DNA of 37,805 bases, from contig JADNYV010000331.1 of the NCBI GenBank assembly GCA_015501055.1, positions 1 through 37,805 on the forward strand, in the 5' to 3' direction. Made by a program: the position numbers and the translations under genes. The notes under the pieces are model-generated. The model searched no databases. It was not told the DNA's origin and saw nothing but the letters and a program-made list of their open reading frames with translations. Of the stretch, positions 11,173-22,590 are shown piece by piece. The stretch comes from Mucidula mucida (lineage: Eukaryota; Basidiomycota; Agaricomycetes; Agaricales; Physalacriaceae). Each line of letters opens with the position of its first letter. The stretch's first letter is position 1.

Positions 11173-11388
11173 TGAATATTATACTCTTGTAACTAAGTTT
11201 ACTTCACTACATAACGTGCATGCCATCGAAATGGTTCGTGTGTTGGTGTGTGAATCTCCTTTTTCAGTCGTGTACATTACTTGCATTAACCATCGATTTA
11301 CAATTTACTGCGACAAACTGCGATTTCTAACTACATGGGGAATACGGTAACCTAAGAGTAATCGGCTTTCATCAGAGTGACTGCTGTA

Positions 11389-14300
11389 TTATACAGCAGC
11401 ACCAGCATCCCAGTCAACCCTTGATATTGAACCATCCGCTCGACAAACAGGGCAACTAACCTCAACAGAGTCTCCATTCACACTCTCCTCCAAGCCCTTC
11501 AACGCTACTCTCTGGGAAGTAACCAGACATGACGGATGAAAGGTATGCGAGCACACATTGCCTCCATCTACGCCCCGTATGATATGTATCTGCGACTCAT
11601 TCACCACAGCGTCTGGTTCCTCGTCCGACGGTCCAACGCCACAGCTCATGTCATGACAACGCAGATTAGCCTCCCTTTCTTTCCTCTCGACACGCTGACG
11701 AAGCGTCGGCCCAGGTGCTGCAGGGAGAGACCACCTTTTCCTCTCGCGGGGAGGGCGACGAGGATTGAATGGTCGTGCAGTGCGTGGATCTAGGAAAGGC
11801 ATGGCACCCATATCGCCGGGAAGACCAGCGCCAGATAAGAATTGTGCAAAATGGGGTAGTTGCGGGTTCGCATCTGGCTGCGACACACCCGGAGCAGCAT
11901 TGCTCTGCTGAGGGGGCGGAGGATGACCTACGTGAATCGGGGGAATTTGAAAATGTGGAGGGTGTCCGAGTCCAAACGCATGAGTGTGATGGATGTGAGG
12001 ATTTGGCTGAGCTTGTTGTTCCTGTTGTGGTGGGGGGGCTGACCGAGGTCGTGGCGGTGGCGCAGGCTGAGGCTGGAAGTGTTGCGGCTGTGGTTGAGGT
12101 TGAGGAGCCTGGCCAGGCGGAAATTGGGTGCCCAGGCGGTTGGTCAAATTTGACAAGAGCTCCTCCATTGTGCGACCAGTAGCGAAGGGGGCGCCGCCAG
12201 CGCCAAAGATATTCGCGCCTGCACCAGGACCAGGTTGGCCCGCGGCACCATTGGGAGCATCTGGTGCGACACCTCCTTGAAAGAAATCAAATACATCCCC
12301 TTCCATGTCAGGTCCAAAAGTTGGAGGCGGGCCTGTACCAATAAACATATCAAACCCAAGCGTGACAAAGGTGTTATCCCCATCACTCTCAATGTGAGGA
12401 TTTGGATGTCCGTGTGGCTGTGGGAGAGGGGGCTGATCAGAGGCGGGAGGCTCAGATGCCATTGGAAGATCAATTGGCTCAAGCCCAGGAAGTTCGTCAT
12501 CATCATCGGGAGTTTCTGTGATGCATCGTCAAAATATCGTTCGGTGGCAAATGAAACGACTCACGAGTAGTTGGAATTTGTGTTGAAGGTGTTGTTTGAA
12601 CAGGAGGAGCATTTGAGGAGGCTGGTTGAGTTGAAGGAGGGGCGGGCGTTGCATCTAACAGTGAATTAATGTCATCAAACCCAGTCCCAAAAAGTAGATG
12701 AACTTACTTTGAGCTGGCATACCTGCGCCGCTGAACATGCTCAACAGGTCTATGACAATACCTCCGGCGTTGAACTCGAAGTTCTCTGCCTGTGGTTGTT
12801 CTCCTGAGAAATTTAGATGATATATTAATATGCGACCGTTCCGGATAGAGTCCAGAGACTCACCAGGGATTCCCTGATGTGGGGGAGCTTGAGTAGGGGG
12901 AGGGGCGGGACCGTTGGTCGTATGTGGAGGGGCTGGACCAAAGCCAGGTGGAGGTGGATGCGCGGCTTGTGCGTTCATGGCACGGAAGAATTCACCGAGA
13001 AGAGCAGCGCCGAATGGTGCTCCAAGATTCATTCGGAAGCCTGCAGGAGGCGGCGCTGGATGTTGTGGCGCGGGAATCGCTGTTGGGTCATTGGACGGAG
13101 CGGTAGTCGCCGAGGTGGCATTGGGCGTAGTCGTAGGAGGAACTGCGGTAGGCATTTCGGCAGTCGGCGGGTTTACAGGCGGATCTGTGGGATTAGCAGG
13201 CGGAGGAGTGCGTCTGCGGCGTCGATAGGTAAGATTCTCTGGATCAATGTTGAAACGGCAGGTTGGGCAAGTGGTCTGCCGTGGTCTCGAGAACCAGGGA
13301 ATGAGACAGGACGCGTGGAAAACATGGGAACACGGTAATGCCACAATCTTGGGATGGGGCTGTTCCGATGAATTGGGGTCGGGCGAGTCAACACCCGAGG
13401 CAGTAGCTGCTGGGTCCACGGCCATGCTTTGGGAAGAGCTTGAGTCCTGACCGTCTGCAAATTGATTGCCATCTCCATCCAACAGCTTGTCCCAGCAGAT
13501 GGCGCAACCGCAATCGCCTCCAGTCCCAGAAGCATCGGTCCCTGCAATATTGCCTACTCGTTCCAGTCGCCTCACCAGTCCAATGGGCACTTCCTCGAGA
13601 CCGTCCACGAGCTGCTTAGCTCGCTCTGGATCTTCCTGTTCTGGAACCAAACCGCCCGCCATTCCCAGCCGAGCAAATAAATCACCGACATCACCATTGA
13701 AGTTGAGAGGAAATGCGCCAGGAGGAGGGAATGCACCTGCTGCAAGTCCTGTTGGTGGTAACGGGTGAACATGGCCAGTAGGAAGATCGATAGTAAAGCC
13801 CAAGAGACGCATTAGGTTCTGGGTTCGAGGAGCTTGGGCGTTGTGCGTAGGCTGGGGATTGACATTCGGAGGTGGAGGAGCTTGGGCGGGTGCGGGGTGT
13901 GGGGTGGCGTTGTTATGCGCAAATATACGACGAGGGGTGGACCCGCCGGTGCTCTCAGAACCAGTACGTTGTGACGGGTGACGACGATCACGGTCCTCGT
14001 CACCGTCAAGTTGCCCACGGGAGCGCCTGTTATTGCGTGAAGGCGAGGAGATGCCAGATGTAACTGAACTCGGGCCAGCCACATCGGCGTTCTGCGAATC
14101 CTGCTGGTCGCGGACGGTCTGCAGCTGCACTTCCAGTTCGTCAGCATCCATCTCGCTGTCCGAAGCTGAGAAGTCATCGTCTGAATCATCTGAATCATCA
14201 ACGTCGCGAAGCGCGGGCATCGAGTCGTCACTGTCGTAGTTGCCGCCGTCCACGACCGGGGGCACGTCTACGTCCATTTGGGCATTGTTGAGAGGGATCT

Positions 14301-14457
14301 GTCCGGTAGTTTCCGAGGCCTGCACGGCGTCGTTGAGAATCAGGTCGGGGGCCGCCTCTGCCCCCGCCGTCGAGGGCTCGCCTGGTTGCTGCTGCTGACC
14401 AGCAGCTAAAGAACGGAAAACGTGGTGGAATGCGCCAGACGTGTTGTTCGCCGACAT
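11389..14457 (-). CDS. Large proline-rich protein with two RING-like domains, probable E3 ubiquitin ligase
   Basis: Four exons are joined by three short GT-AG introns (about 12802-12861, 12652-12706 and 12512-12565), giving about 968 aa. The first intron is 60 bp, in frame and stop-free, so it can be misread as coding. The N-terminal third is acidic and serine-rich. A RING-H2 domain spans about residues 316-400: CAIC, then a roughly 55-residue serine- and aspartate-rich insert, then PCSHVFHASCLIPWF and CPTC. A long proline/alanine/glutamine-rich linker follows. Near the C-terminus is a second RING-like set: CHDMSC, CSHTFHPSC and CPVCRAD. RING proteins of this type recruit E2 enzymes; the substrate is unknown. 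It is divergent from the spindle pole gene and shares about 885 bp of intergenic DNA with it. Confidence 0.85.
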
Positions 14458-15342
14458 GAACGTTAAGAGTCAAGGTCTCGTCGGCGTCGTGGCAGAAGGG
14501 AAGGCTTTAGATAGCTGAGCCCCGTGGCATCGTCCCATTTCGGCCAATATTCTGACCTGACTAAGCATTTCTACGCGATTCGAGAATCGCAGCGATCACC
14601 AAGAGCATTCGAGTTTGCATTCTACCTATCATTTTCAGTGTTCTACGTTAGTAGATGTCTTGGACTCTACGTGGATTACCACTGAAACGCACTCTCAACT
14701 CACATTTTTGGCTAGTTATACCCAATAGCTTCAGATAAACTTCCAGGTGCCACGCATTGAAATGGGTAGGCCATTCGACATGAGGTCAGTTATTATGCCA
14801 TCACCGACAAGGAATGTACCGGGGCCTAGAACGCGAAATAGCCTTCATCACTCGACGTTACCGTACCCACCATTATACTTGCAGTAGTCGTGTGATGAAG
14901 ACGGTGATATAATTGAATGAACAAGACAAAGTAAATGAACCCTTGGCCCCAAGAGTACTGATACCAAGAATAATCTTGAGACAAGACGAGATACGAAGCA
15001 GCGCTAGCAATCGAAATAGCAGATCAAGAGGTAAACAGCTTCGAATGCAGAGACAGATTGACATAAGCACACTTGGCAGAGCAGTCGAGACAGTAAAATG
15101 GGTAGAGTATCTCCAAGCTAAGCCTCAAGAAAGTCTAGCAGCAAGTCTTGGATAACCACAAGCCGTCACAGAAGCACGTGAACTGCGCGCGCCTGTGACG
15201 CGACGTGATTCGCGTGACGTTGACTATTCTTTTCAACGACATCCGCATCGCTCGACGGCGGCGACAGCGCTGAGGAGCGGGAACACACAGAGTAGGAAAC
15301 ACAACTTTGTGGCGAATTTCTCTTTGACATTTTATGTAGAAA
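14458..15342. other. Divergent promoter region of the RING and spindle pole genes
   Basis: No supported gene lies in these 885 bp between two divergent genes. It holds an E-box (CACGTG, 15175-15180) and an inverted pair of MCB-like cores (see the separate entry), so it probably acts as a two-way promoter. Confidence 0.5.
15198..15215. promoter_or_regulatory. Inverted pair of MCB-like (ACGCG) cores
   Basis: ACGCG at 15198-15202 and its reverse complement CGCGT at 15211-15215 lie about 130-145 bp before the ATG of the spindle pole scaffold gene. ACGCG is the core of the MluI cell-cycle box bound by MBF in yeasts, which drives G1/S genes. A spindle pole component is a sensible target. The functional role is inferred. 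Confidence 0.4.
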
Positions 15343-18300
15343 ATGGCGGCCCTAATAACGGAAACGCCTTCCCGAATTTGGCGCAGAATAGAGGCTGTCG
15401 AGGACAGAGACATGCCGTCTTTGCCATCGCTTTCCGGATTTGAAGAGGACGAGCCTTCACTTGATCTTGACTCTGGCAGCGAGCACGATGGCGGGACGGA
15501 CAGCGATCTACCGACACATTCCACTCCCGCATTATCTCATCGTTCATCCACTGGCTCACAAAATCCCTCAAGCACCTTCAGCACCCAGAGATTCGCTAAT
15601 TCATTTGCCCGCTCAAGAGCTTCGCAGTCTGGGTCCAGAGCCACCGCGTCAAAGAACCGTTCCTACAGTTTCGATGTCAGTGCAATTCCATCACTTCCAG
15701 ATGTACACGGGGAACGCGGCACCTATCATTTTTCTGAAGAAGAGGACACTGATGATAGCAAGGACAGCGTTCCAGATGCGTACCTCCCTCCAGAGCACCC
15801 CGAAGACGACGAAGAGGAAGACGACATGTCTCTTTCTGACGCTCTCCAGTCAGTTAGTCGCTCCAACTCTCCATATCCCGACGAATACGAGCCTACTCCA
15901 AAGAAGCACTTTGACATGGTCGTGCCCCTTCGCTCAGAGCCCAAGGTATGTTTGACATTCCATCACTCAAGCAATCTTTCATTGTTGTTCAGCCCTCCCC
16001 GCTCGATGCGTATCGTAATATCTCGATGCGTCGCCCGCTTTCGAGAACACGCACTCCTTCTTTATCACGTACGGCCATTTCACCTGCTTCATCCCCGGCG
16101 AACTCTACTCCTCATAGCACTCGTTCCTTGCTACCCAATCGGTCCCCGGCGGAGTCGCCTTCTCGAGGCTCCCCAATGAGATCGTTACATTTTCATGAAG
16201 AATCCCCTCTCCCCGGCGCTTCTGTTCCCCTTCCACGATCTGCTAGCAACTCCCCCGCTGTCCGTCCAGATCGCTCTGATAGTCTAAGTGTAGACTTTTC
16301 TGACCGCGAACAAAGCGTTCACTCGGATACTCAATCTATGGACATAACAGACGCTCAAATTTCACCTATAAGGAACGTAGAGGAAGAAGGCCAAAAGTCC
16401 GAACAGTCTCAATCTCGCGAGACGATAGAAGATGACAATGTACGAGAGCCGACGTTTTCCTCAGAAGGAGACAATACTCCGTATCCTACGCGCTATGCGT
16501 CTCAATCACCCCCAGCGGCAGAACCCAGTACACATTCAGCCTCGTCGCCCTCCTTTGCATTCACACCAACCCCAGCCTTTCCTCGTCCACGGGCTCGGTT
16601 TAACCTTCCTCCTCCTCCTGACGACCTTCTCGCTACACCAGCTCAACGGTCGGACGAAGCCCAGGTAGAGATCGAGCCTTTGACGCCTCACACTCGTCGC
16701 AAATCATTCCTGCTCTCCATCGTCAATTCCACGACGCGACCGCGCATGAAAATGCCCACCCCCCATCCTCGTCATCGTATAGATCTGAACACTCCTGCAA
16801 TTGATTCTACTCCAGGGCCCTCTTCCAGTGCAGCGACGCCTGCCTTGAATTTACAAAGCGCATTTGGTGCCACGCCTTCTGCGCGCCCACGGTTCGGTCG
16901 ACCTTCACATCCGTTAGCGAAAGGCTTCACTGCCTCAGACTCTGATTCAGACAGCACGTCTCCATCGGCTCCTACTACCAAGCCCATTCTGCGACGCGCT
17001 TCGCTGGGAGTTAGCCCTGTAGCGTATGACGGGGCGGTGGATCGCGCTTCATTCATCTCCACTGCGTCTTCTCACGATTTGACGACCAATATCAGAGCGA
17101 ATACGTCTTTTGACCCGGCTATGGGCTTTGGTGTTGGAGCGCAGGCGACTGGACGATTCAATGCTAGTAAACTGAACACCTATCTCCATGGCTTGAATCG
17201 GCGTCTGCAGGAAGAAAATGAGATTCTCATCGAGAGACTCAGGCAGTTGGAGGAAGAGAGAAACGGAGGAGACTTAGCACCCGACGCAAATGTCAGCACT
17301 ACCAGTAGTAACCGCCGTCTGAGCAGCAACTATAGTCGACGCTTGAGCGCAGGTCCGACAACACTGGGCGATGTTCAAGAGGATATTGGCGAGGGATGGA
17401 TGGAGGAGAAAGCTGAACTGGAAGAAATGGTGGAAGTCTACAAAGACGAGATTGAAAAGAATGTGGTCGAACGCGAAGAACTCGAGAAAGCCCTCGAATC
17501 GGAGCAGAAAGACCGGGCGCGCGATCAGGAGCGCTGGAAGGAGCGCATGGCGGAAGTCGAGCAAGGCGTCGAAGGCATCATTGGCGAGCTGGAACAGAAG
17601 CTACAGGATGCTGAGACTCGTGCTAAACAGTCGCAAGATGGTGGTCTTCACCGGGAGAAGGAGTTGGAGCTTCAGCTTGAAACTTTCCGTGCCGAGAAGG
17701 ACCTTGCAATCGACAGGGCGGAAAAGGCTGAGAAGGCACTCTCGAGTGGTTTGGACCTGGGCAGCGATTTGAAGGAGGCCAACCAGCGTATCAGCAACCT
17801 CATGAGCGACATTAGGAATTCGAAAGCCCAACTGCGGGAAATGGAGGAAGACACCGCTCGCGCGGACGAGCGCATTGAGGAGCTGGAGAAAGACCTGCAC
17901 GAGGAAAAGGGCTTGGTGAAGGAACTGGAAAGGGAGCTCAACAACAAGATGGACGAGCTGGATTCCGAAAGCGAGAAGCTTCGTCAGGCTCGAGGAGAGC
18001 TCCAGAATGCTGCCGATGAAGTCGAGGGAACTAAAGCGTACGTCTCCGAACTCGAAGCTTCAAATGCAAAGGCCGCAGAACGCGTTGAGGCTCTCGAGCA
18101 TGAACTCGACACCGCAAAGAGCGAGCTCCGTCAGATGCAGGCAGAGGTTGATGACGCCGAACAGCGGATTGCGGCTCTGGAAGTAGAAGTGGATCAATCT
18201 GCTGAACTGGCTCGTCAGATGGAGGATGCGCTTGAAGCTGCGGAGCAGAGGATGACCGCGGACGCTGAGCAATTGTCGAAGTGAAAGCCCAGATTGCGAC

Positions 18301-20936
18301 TTTGGAACGTGAGCGTGACCGCGCCCGGGAGGCTAGTCGACGCGTCTCCAACAGTATAGCAGCCCCGTCGATACTGCTGAGCTCGAGGCGCTGGAAGAGG
18401 AGTTGGACGAGGCGCATCGTGAGATTGCGCGCCTCAATACTGTTATCAATCTTCACCTGTGAGGAAGACGATGGACAAAGCGAAGGATATGCGGATTGAG
18501 ATGTTGGAGAAGGAGAATGAGGCGCTTGCGGAGCGTGTCAAGACTTGGAAGTATAACACTTCGGAGTTTGCGACACCTAGCAAGCTTGCTAATATGAGCG
18601 GGATGTCCCCTGCTCGTCACCAGGCGTTATCGTTCAATGTGAGGACACCTAGAACACCTGGTGGTCCGCTGAAAGATGTAAGCCTGCTCGCAATCTTAGA
18701 GTTCTACAGTTGATCGATATGTTTTCTCATAGTTGACATGGCTTCACAACGCGACCACAGATAGCGAATTCTCTCCTCTCATTGTAGAAATATCTCGCTT
18801 GCACCACGAACTTGATCGTGCGAATGAGAGCGTTGATGACAAGCTTGACAAACTCGAGGACGCAGGCTTGGGTGTCGTTTCTTTGACAAGCAGGTTGGAA
18901 GACGCACGAGCTAAAATTGTCACGCTGGAGGATGAGATTGCACGTTTGTCCCGTAAAGATGATCGTCGTACTCGCAGAATGGAGAAACTGAGGTGTCAAA
19001 AGTGCTTGACCAAAGTCCGCGTGTCGGACGCTGATGAAAGGCGAGTTCTCTTTTATCTCTTGTTTTCAGTGTCTCTGATGCGCTTCGTATCTAGCTCATT
19101 GGATATTTCACGATCGACGATGGCGACTGAGCCTCCAACGCCACCTACCAGGACGAGCGAAGCGTTACGAGTCAACCTGCGTTCTGTAAATTCTCAGCTT
19201 GCCTCTATGAAAAAAGACTGGGAGAAGGAACGACAGCAGCTTGTCAGCGAGAAAGCGGTTCTTCAGGATGTCGCCAATCGCTTGAATGACAAGATTCGTA
19301 ACGCAACGGAGGAGGCTGCAAAGGCGTCACAAGCGGAGAAGAATGGACAAGCCCTTCGTGGTGATATTCAATCCGTGAGTGTACCTCGGTTTATTCTTTG
19401 CAGATAGTCAACGGTGATTTGTAGGATCTGGATAAGGCCAAACGCAACATTGCGGACTTGGAAGAAGCGTTGAAGACTGAGCGCGCGCAACTTCGAGCAT
19501 TCACAGTAGAGCAGACACGAGTCTCGCAGGAGCGGGAGAATGTCCTGGCTCAACTCCGAAGAACAGAATCGGTCAGTTACGCATACTAGAAGAAACATAA
19601 ATGTGCTGACCTGCTTCATTTATAGGACATGGATGATGTTAAGCAGCAATTGCAGCGGTTCAAGAAAGAGAATCACGATATGGAGAAGGAGCTGCGTGGT
19701 AAGCTTTTGGGTCACCACGTCGTGTCCATACTAACGATCTTCAAGAAAATGCTACCGTCGAACAGAAAGCAAGGCTGCTGGAAACTCGTGTAGCAGAAAA
19801 CGCTGAAACCATTGAACGCCTTCGTCAAGAACGGTCTTTGCTTGCAAGCGACCACAAGGAGCTCCAAAAGAAATTCGCCGAAGCTTCGGAGGTATGTTCT
19901 CTTTCTCTTCACTTTGCTTCAAGTCCGAGCGCATGTCCTTAGCACGTCAATCGCCTCCGAGATGAGCATGCTTCGTCTCAAACGCTGCACGACAACAGGC
20001 GTCATCAGCTCGATTTGCATATGGCTGAGATTGACGAGCTGCGGCGCGCGCTGTCTGACCAAGCTGAGGAACTACACCGCACGGAAATTGAAAAGAAACG
20101 CATTTCAGCTGAGCGCAGTGAAGTCTCGCGCACCGTCGCAAGCCTGGAGGCGGACCTTCGGAGAGTGAGGAAGGACGCTGAGGCGTTTGGTCGGGATCTC
20201 CAGATGCTCAGGTCGGAGAAGGAGAAAGCGGAAGCCAAGCAGAAGGACGATCTAGCGAAAGCCCAGAGAGCGAAGAAGCAGTCGGAGGCACAGATACGCT
20301 TGCTTGCCGAGCAGATCGAGGTGCACAAGATGAAGGCTGTCAAGTTTAAGGATCAGTTTGAGAAACATGTCTGTGTGGCGTACGTTGATCTTTTGGAGGG
20401 ATACCATGTTAAACTCACGTTGGGATAGGGACGAGGGACAGGTGTCAGCCATCAAGCTTCAGCATAACAAGGAGTGCAAAGGGCTGATTGTTCAGATCCG
20501 ATACTTGAAAGCCAAGTTTGTTCGGGAGTCTACGCTCCGCTTTGACCTGGTTTACCAGAAGCAGTATCTCATGGTTCTGCTGGGTCATTTAGAGAGGAGG
20601 TAAATGTTTTCCCTATTTGAAGCATGGAGATTGTTGATCATGTTCTCTCCCTAGCGAACAAACGATATTCGCAGCAATTTCGAAGATTGGCTTCCCGGTC
20701 AAACTTCCATCTCCAGCGCCTGCACGACCGCGTCGCAAGTTCAAAAGTGTGGCGATGATGCTCATATTCATGTCGAGAATAAGGTGAACAACTTGGCTCG
20801 TTCCTCTCCTTTCATCGTGCTCATGCTCTTGGGTAGGCGCTGTAGCGAGGAATGGCAGAAACAGTGTGGCTCGAAGGAGGCGGTTGCAGCGGCGCTCCAG
20901 GATGTTCGCAAACGACGATCAGCACGTCCATCATAG
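15343..20936 (+). CDS. Pcp1/Spc110/pericentrin-type spindle pole body scaffold (frame broken near 18.3-18.45 kb)
   Basis: Proteins of this type link gamma-tubulin complexes to the spindle pole body. Exons are 15343-15945, 15993-18677, 18733-19040, 19095-19374, 19425-19571, 19626-19698, 19746-19891, 19943-20379, 20429-20599, 20655-20783 and 20837-20936, giving about 1,693 aa. Residues 1-590 are disordered and rich in SP/TP sites, as expected for a kinase target. From about residue 590 to 1560 the protein is almost continuous coiled coil, interrupted by a proline-rich block (ARHQALSFNVRTPRTPGG). The C-terminus carries a PACT-like motif, CKGLIVQIRYLKAK then FDLVYQKQYLMVLLGHLER, which in relatives binds calmodulin and targets the pole. 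Three one-base losses between 18279 and 18455 break and then restore the frame. The intron at 19041-19094 has a GC donor. The PACT call is from motif resemblance. Confidence 0.85.
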
Positions 20937-21393
20937 AATCTACTTTCATTTCAGCGTGTATATACGTTCCTCCTAATACCTACTTGTACCGAATCATTGT
21001 ATTTATACTGGTTGTAACTTAATTTCTCTTTCTCATCTGCTTCTCGAACGATTCACTCTAGAAACCTAGGACGGTGGAGAGCTACAGACATTCCACGCTG
21101 CATCACAATTAAAATGGACACGAGCTCATGAAACCGTATTACGTTGACATACGTCTGGTCTCCATTCTTCCTCAGACGCGACCGCGGCGGAATAAGGTCG
21201 TATGTTTGTCGGTTCAAAAGTGTCGACGTACAAGGACTGTCACATTCAACTCATAGAGGCCTGAGTTCCGTCGCTGCAACATTGAACGTCGCTTGGTGTC
21301 AATAGGGTTTTGAAGATGACTCAGGAATGTTGTTGCAGTATAATCTTTTATATAGCATCAGATTCAAACACGATGCCAATCCTACACGGTAGA
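20937..21393. other. Convergent intergenic region
   Basis: These 457 bp separate the tail-to-tail spindle pole and cardiolipin synthase genes. Nothing is seen beyond AT-rich 3' sequence (for example TGTATTTATACTGG near 20998). Confidence 0.5.
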
Positions 21394-22419
21394 TCAAGGC
21401 TTCGGGCGTTTGCCGCCAATTACTCGGACAGCGCTTGACGAGAAAACATAAGAAAGACCGCTGCCTATTGTTGTAGCACCGACGATCCATCTGCTTGTTG
21501 TCAACGAGAGTCTGCGTTTTACTGATTAAAACGCACTGTAGTCCAATCAAGGAAGAGTTGACATCGAATAAGGCAAAGCTGGCTGGTAAAAGCTGAGCAA
21601 AGGTGGTTGCGCCCATTAACAAGAGTTGTAAGGCGGTATTAACCTGCAAGACTTCAATACGCGTTTGAATATGGAATGAGCGGCCTACTTTGCTGATTTC
21701 CGTAGGCCTAACTTCAACAGAAGGTATGCCAAAGTCCCAATATCGTGCAAATGTTTTCTGGATGATCGTAAGTTCAATATTTCGTTGGTATCGCGTGCCT
21801 TACTGGTTCAGGCAATGACTTGTATCGAATGACAAAAGCAGAAAGGGTAAGCAAAACGTCGCGGCCAATGATTATCACAGCGAGCGGTACTATCAGAGTG
21901 TTAGCTTTTCCAACCACAATCACGTCAATAAACTAACCTGGAATGTAACCTCCCATTGACAAAGTCACCGTCAACGTTGTCATCAACGTCTTGTCCGCTG
22001 CCGGGTCCAGTATAGTGCCCAACACGGACCGCATCTTGAATCTCCTCGCCAGATATCCATCTGCCTTTCAATGCCTAGTTTAAATGACGTTCCGGACAGG
22101 AAAAGGCGGAAAGCAGACCAGATCGGTGAGACCGGCGTACACAAGCAACGACGTCGCGAGCTCAAAATTACCGCGCAGTATCGACCAACCCAGCACGGGA
22201 CATGCTAGGATCCGCGAAACGGTGAGGGCGTTGGGGAGCGTGTATATGTTTTCCCGTATGGTGTCGGGGATTTTAAGACGCGTTTTGGGTCGTTGTTCGG
22301 ACTGTAGGGAGGAGGAAGAGGACAGGCAACGATGGAAGCGAAATGAAGGCCTTTGACATCGTCGAAAAGAGTGGATTCGAGCGTCGAGCAGTCCGCGTCG
22401 AAGAGAAATACTTGCCATG
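21394..22419 (-). CDS. CRD1: Mitochondrial cardiolipin synthase (CDP-alcohol phosphatidyltransferase)
   Basis: The enzyme condenses CDP-diacylglycerol with phosphatidylglycerol to make cardiolipin in the mitochondrial inner membrane. Six exons joined by five short introns give 261 aa. The start at 22419 is chosen because the first 30 residues form an arginine-rich presequence (MASISLRRGLLDARIHSFRR) without acidic residues. The TLPNALTVSRI segment and nearby LGWSILRGNFELA match the first helices of the family. The complete catalytic motif DG-x2-AR-x8-G-x3-D-x3-D is present from DGYLARRF to LDPAADK at residues 102-124. Further hydrophobic helices follow, then a lysine-rich end GGKRPKP. Length is normal for fungal Crd1. 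Every intron phase agrees and no lesion was seen. Confidence 0.92.
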
Positions 22420-22590
22420 ACGAAGTTCGGCAAGAAGAGTTTGACCCTGCCTTTCCCACGAGACTTGAACTCGATCACTGCAACGGTCAGCAGCGGCCCG
22501 GTTGAAAGACGCGACGCGCCGCGCGACGGACACCTTCAGTCTAAAATCCAAACAATGTCCATGTTACAGTATGAGTACAGGAATTACATT

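Noticed and set aside
12877..14239. Several long plus-strand frames opposite the double-RING gene
   Set aside because: They are shadows of the GC-rich minus-strand coding sequence and show glycine/arginine-rich nonsense.
18281..18463. A 183-bp GT..AG interval that could be an intron in the spindle pole gene
   Set aside because: Its three frames encode clear coiled-coil segments that continue the protein, so it is better read as exon with three one-base losses, though transcripts should decide.
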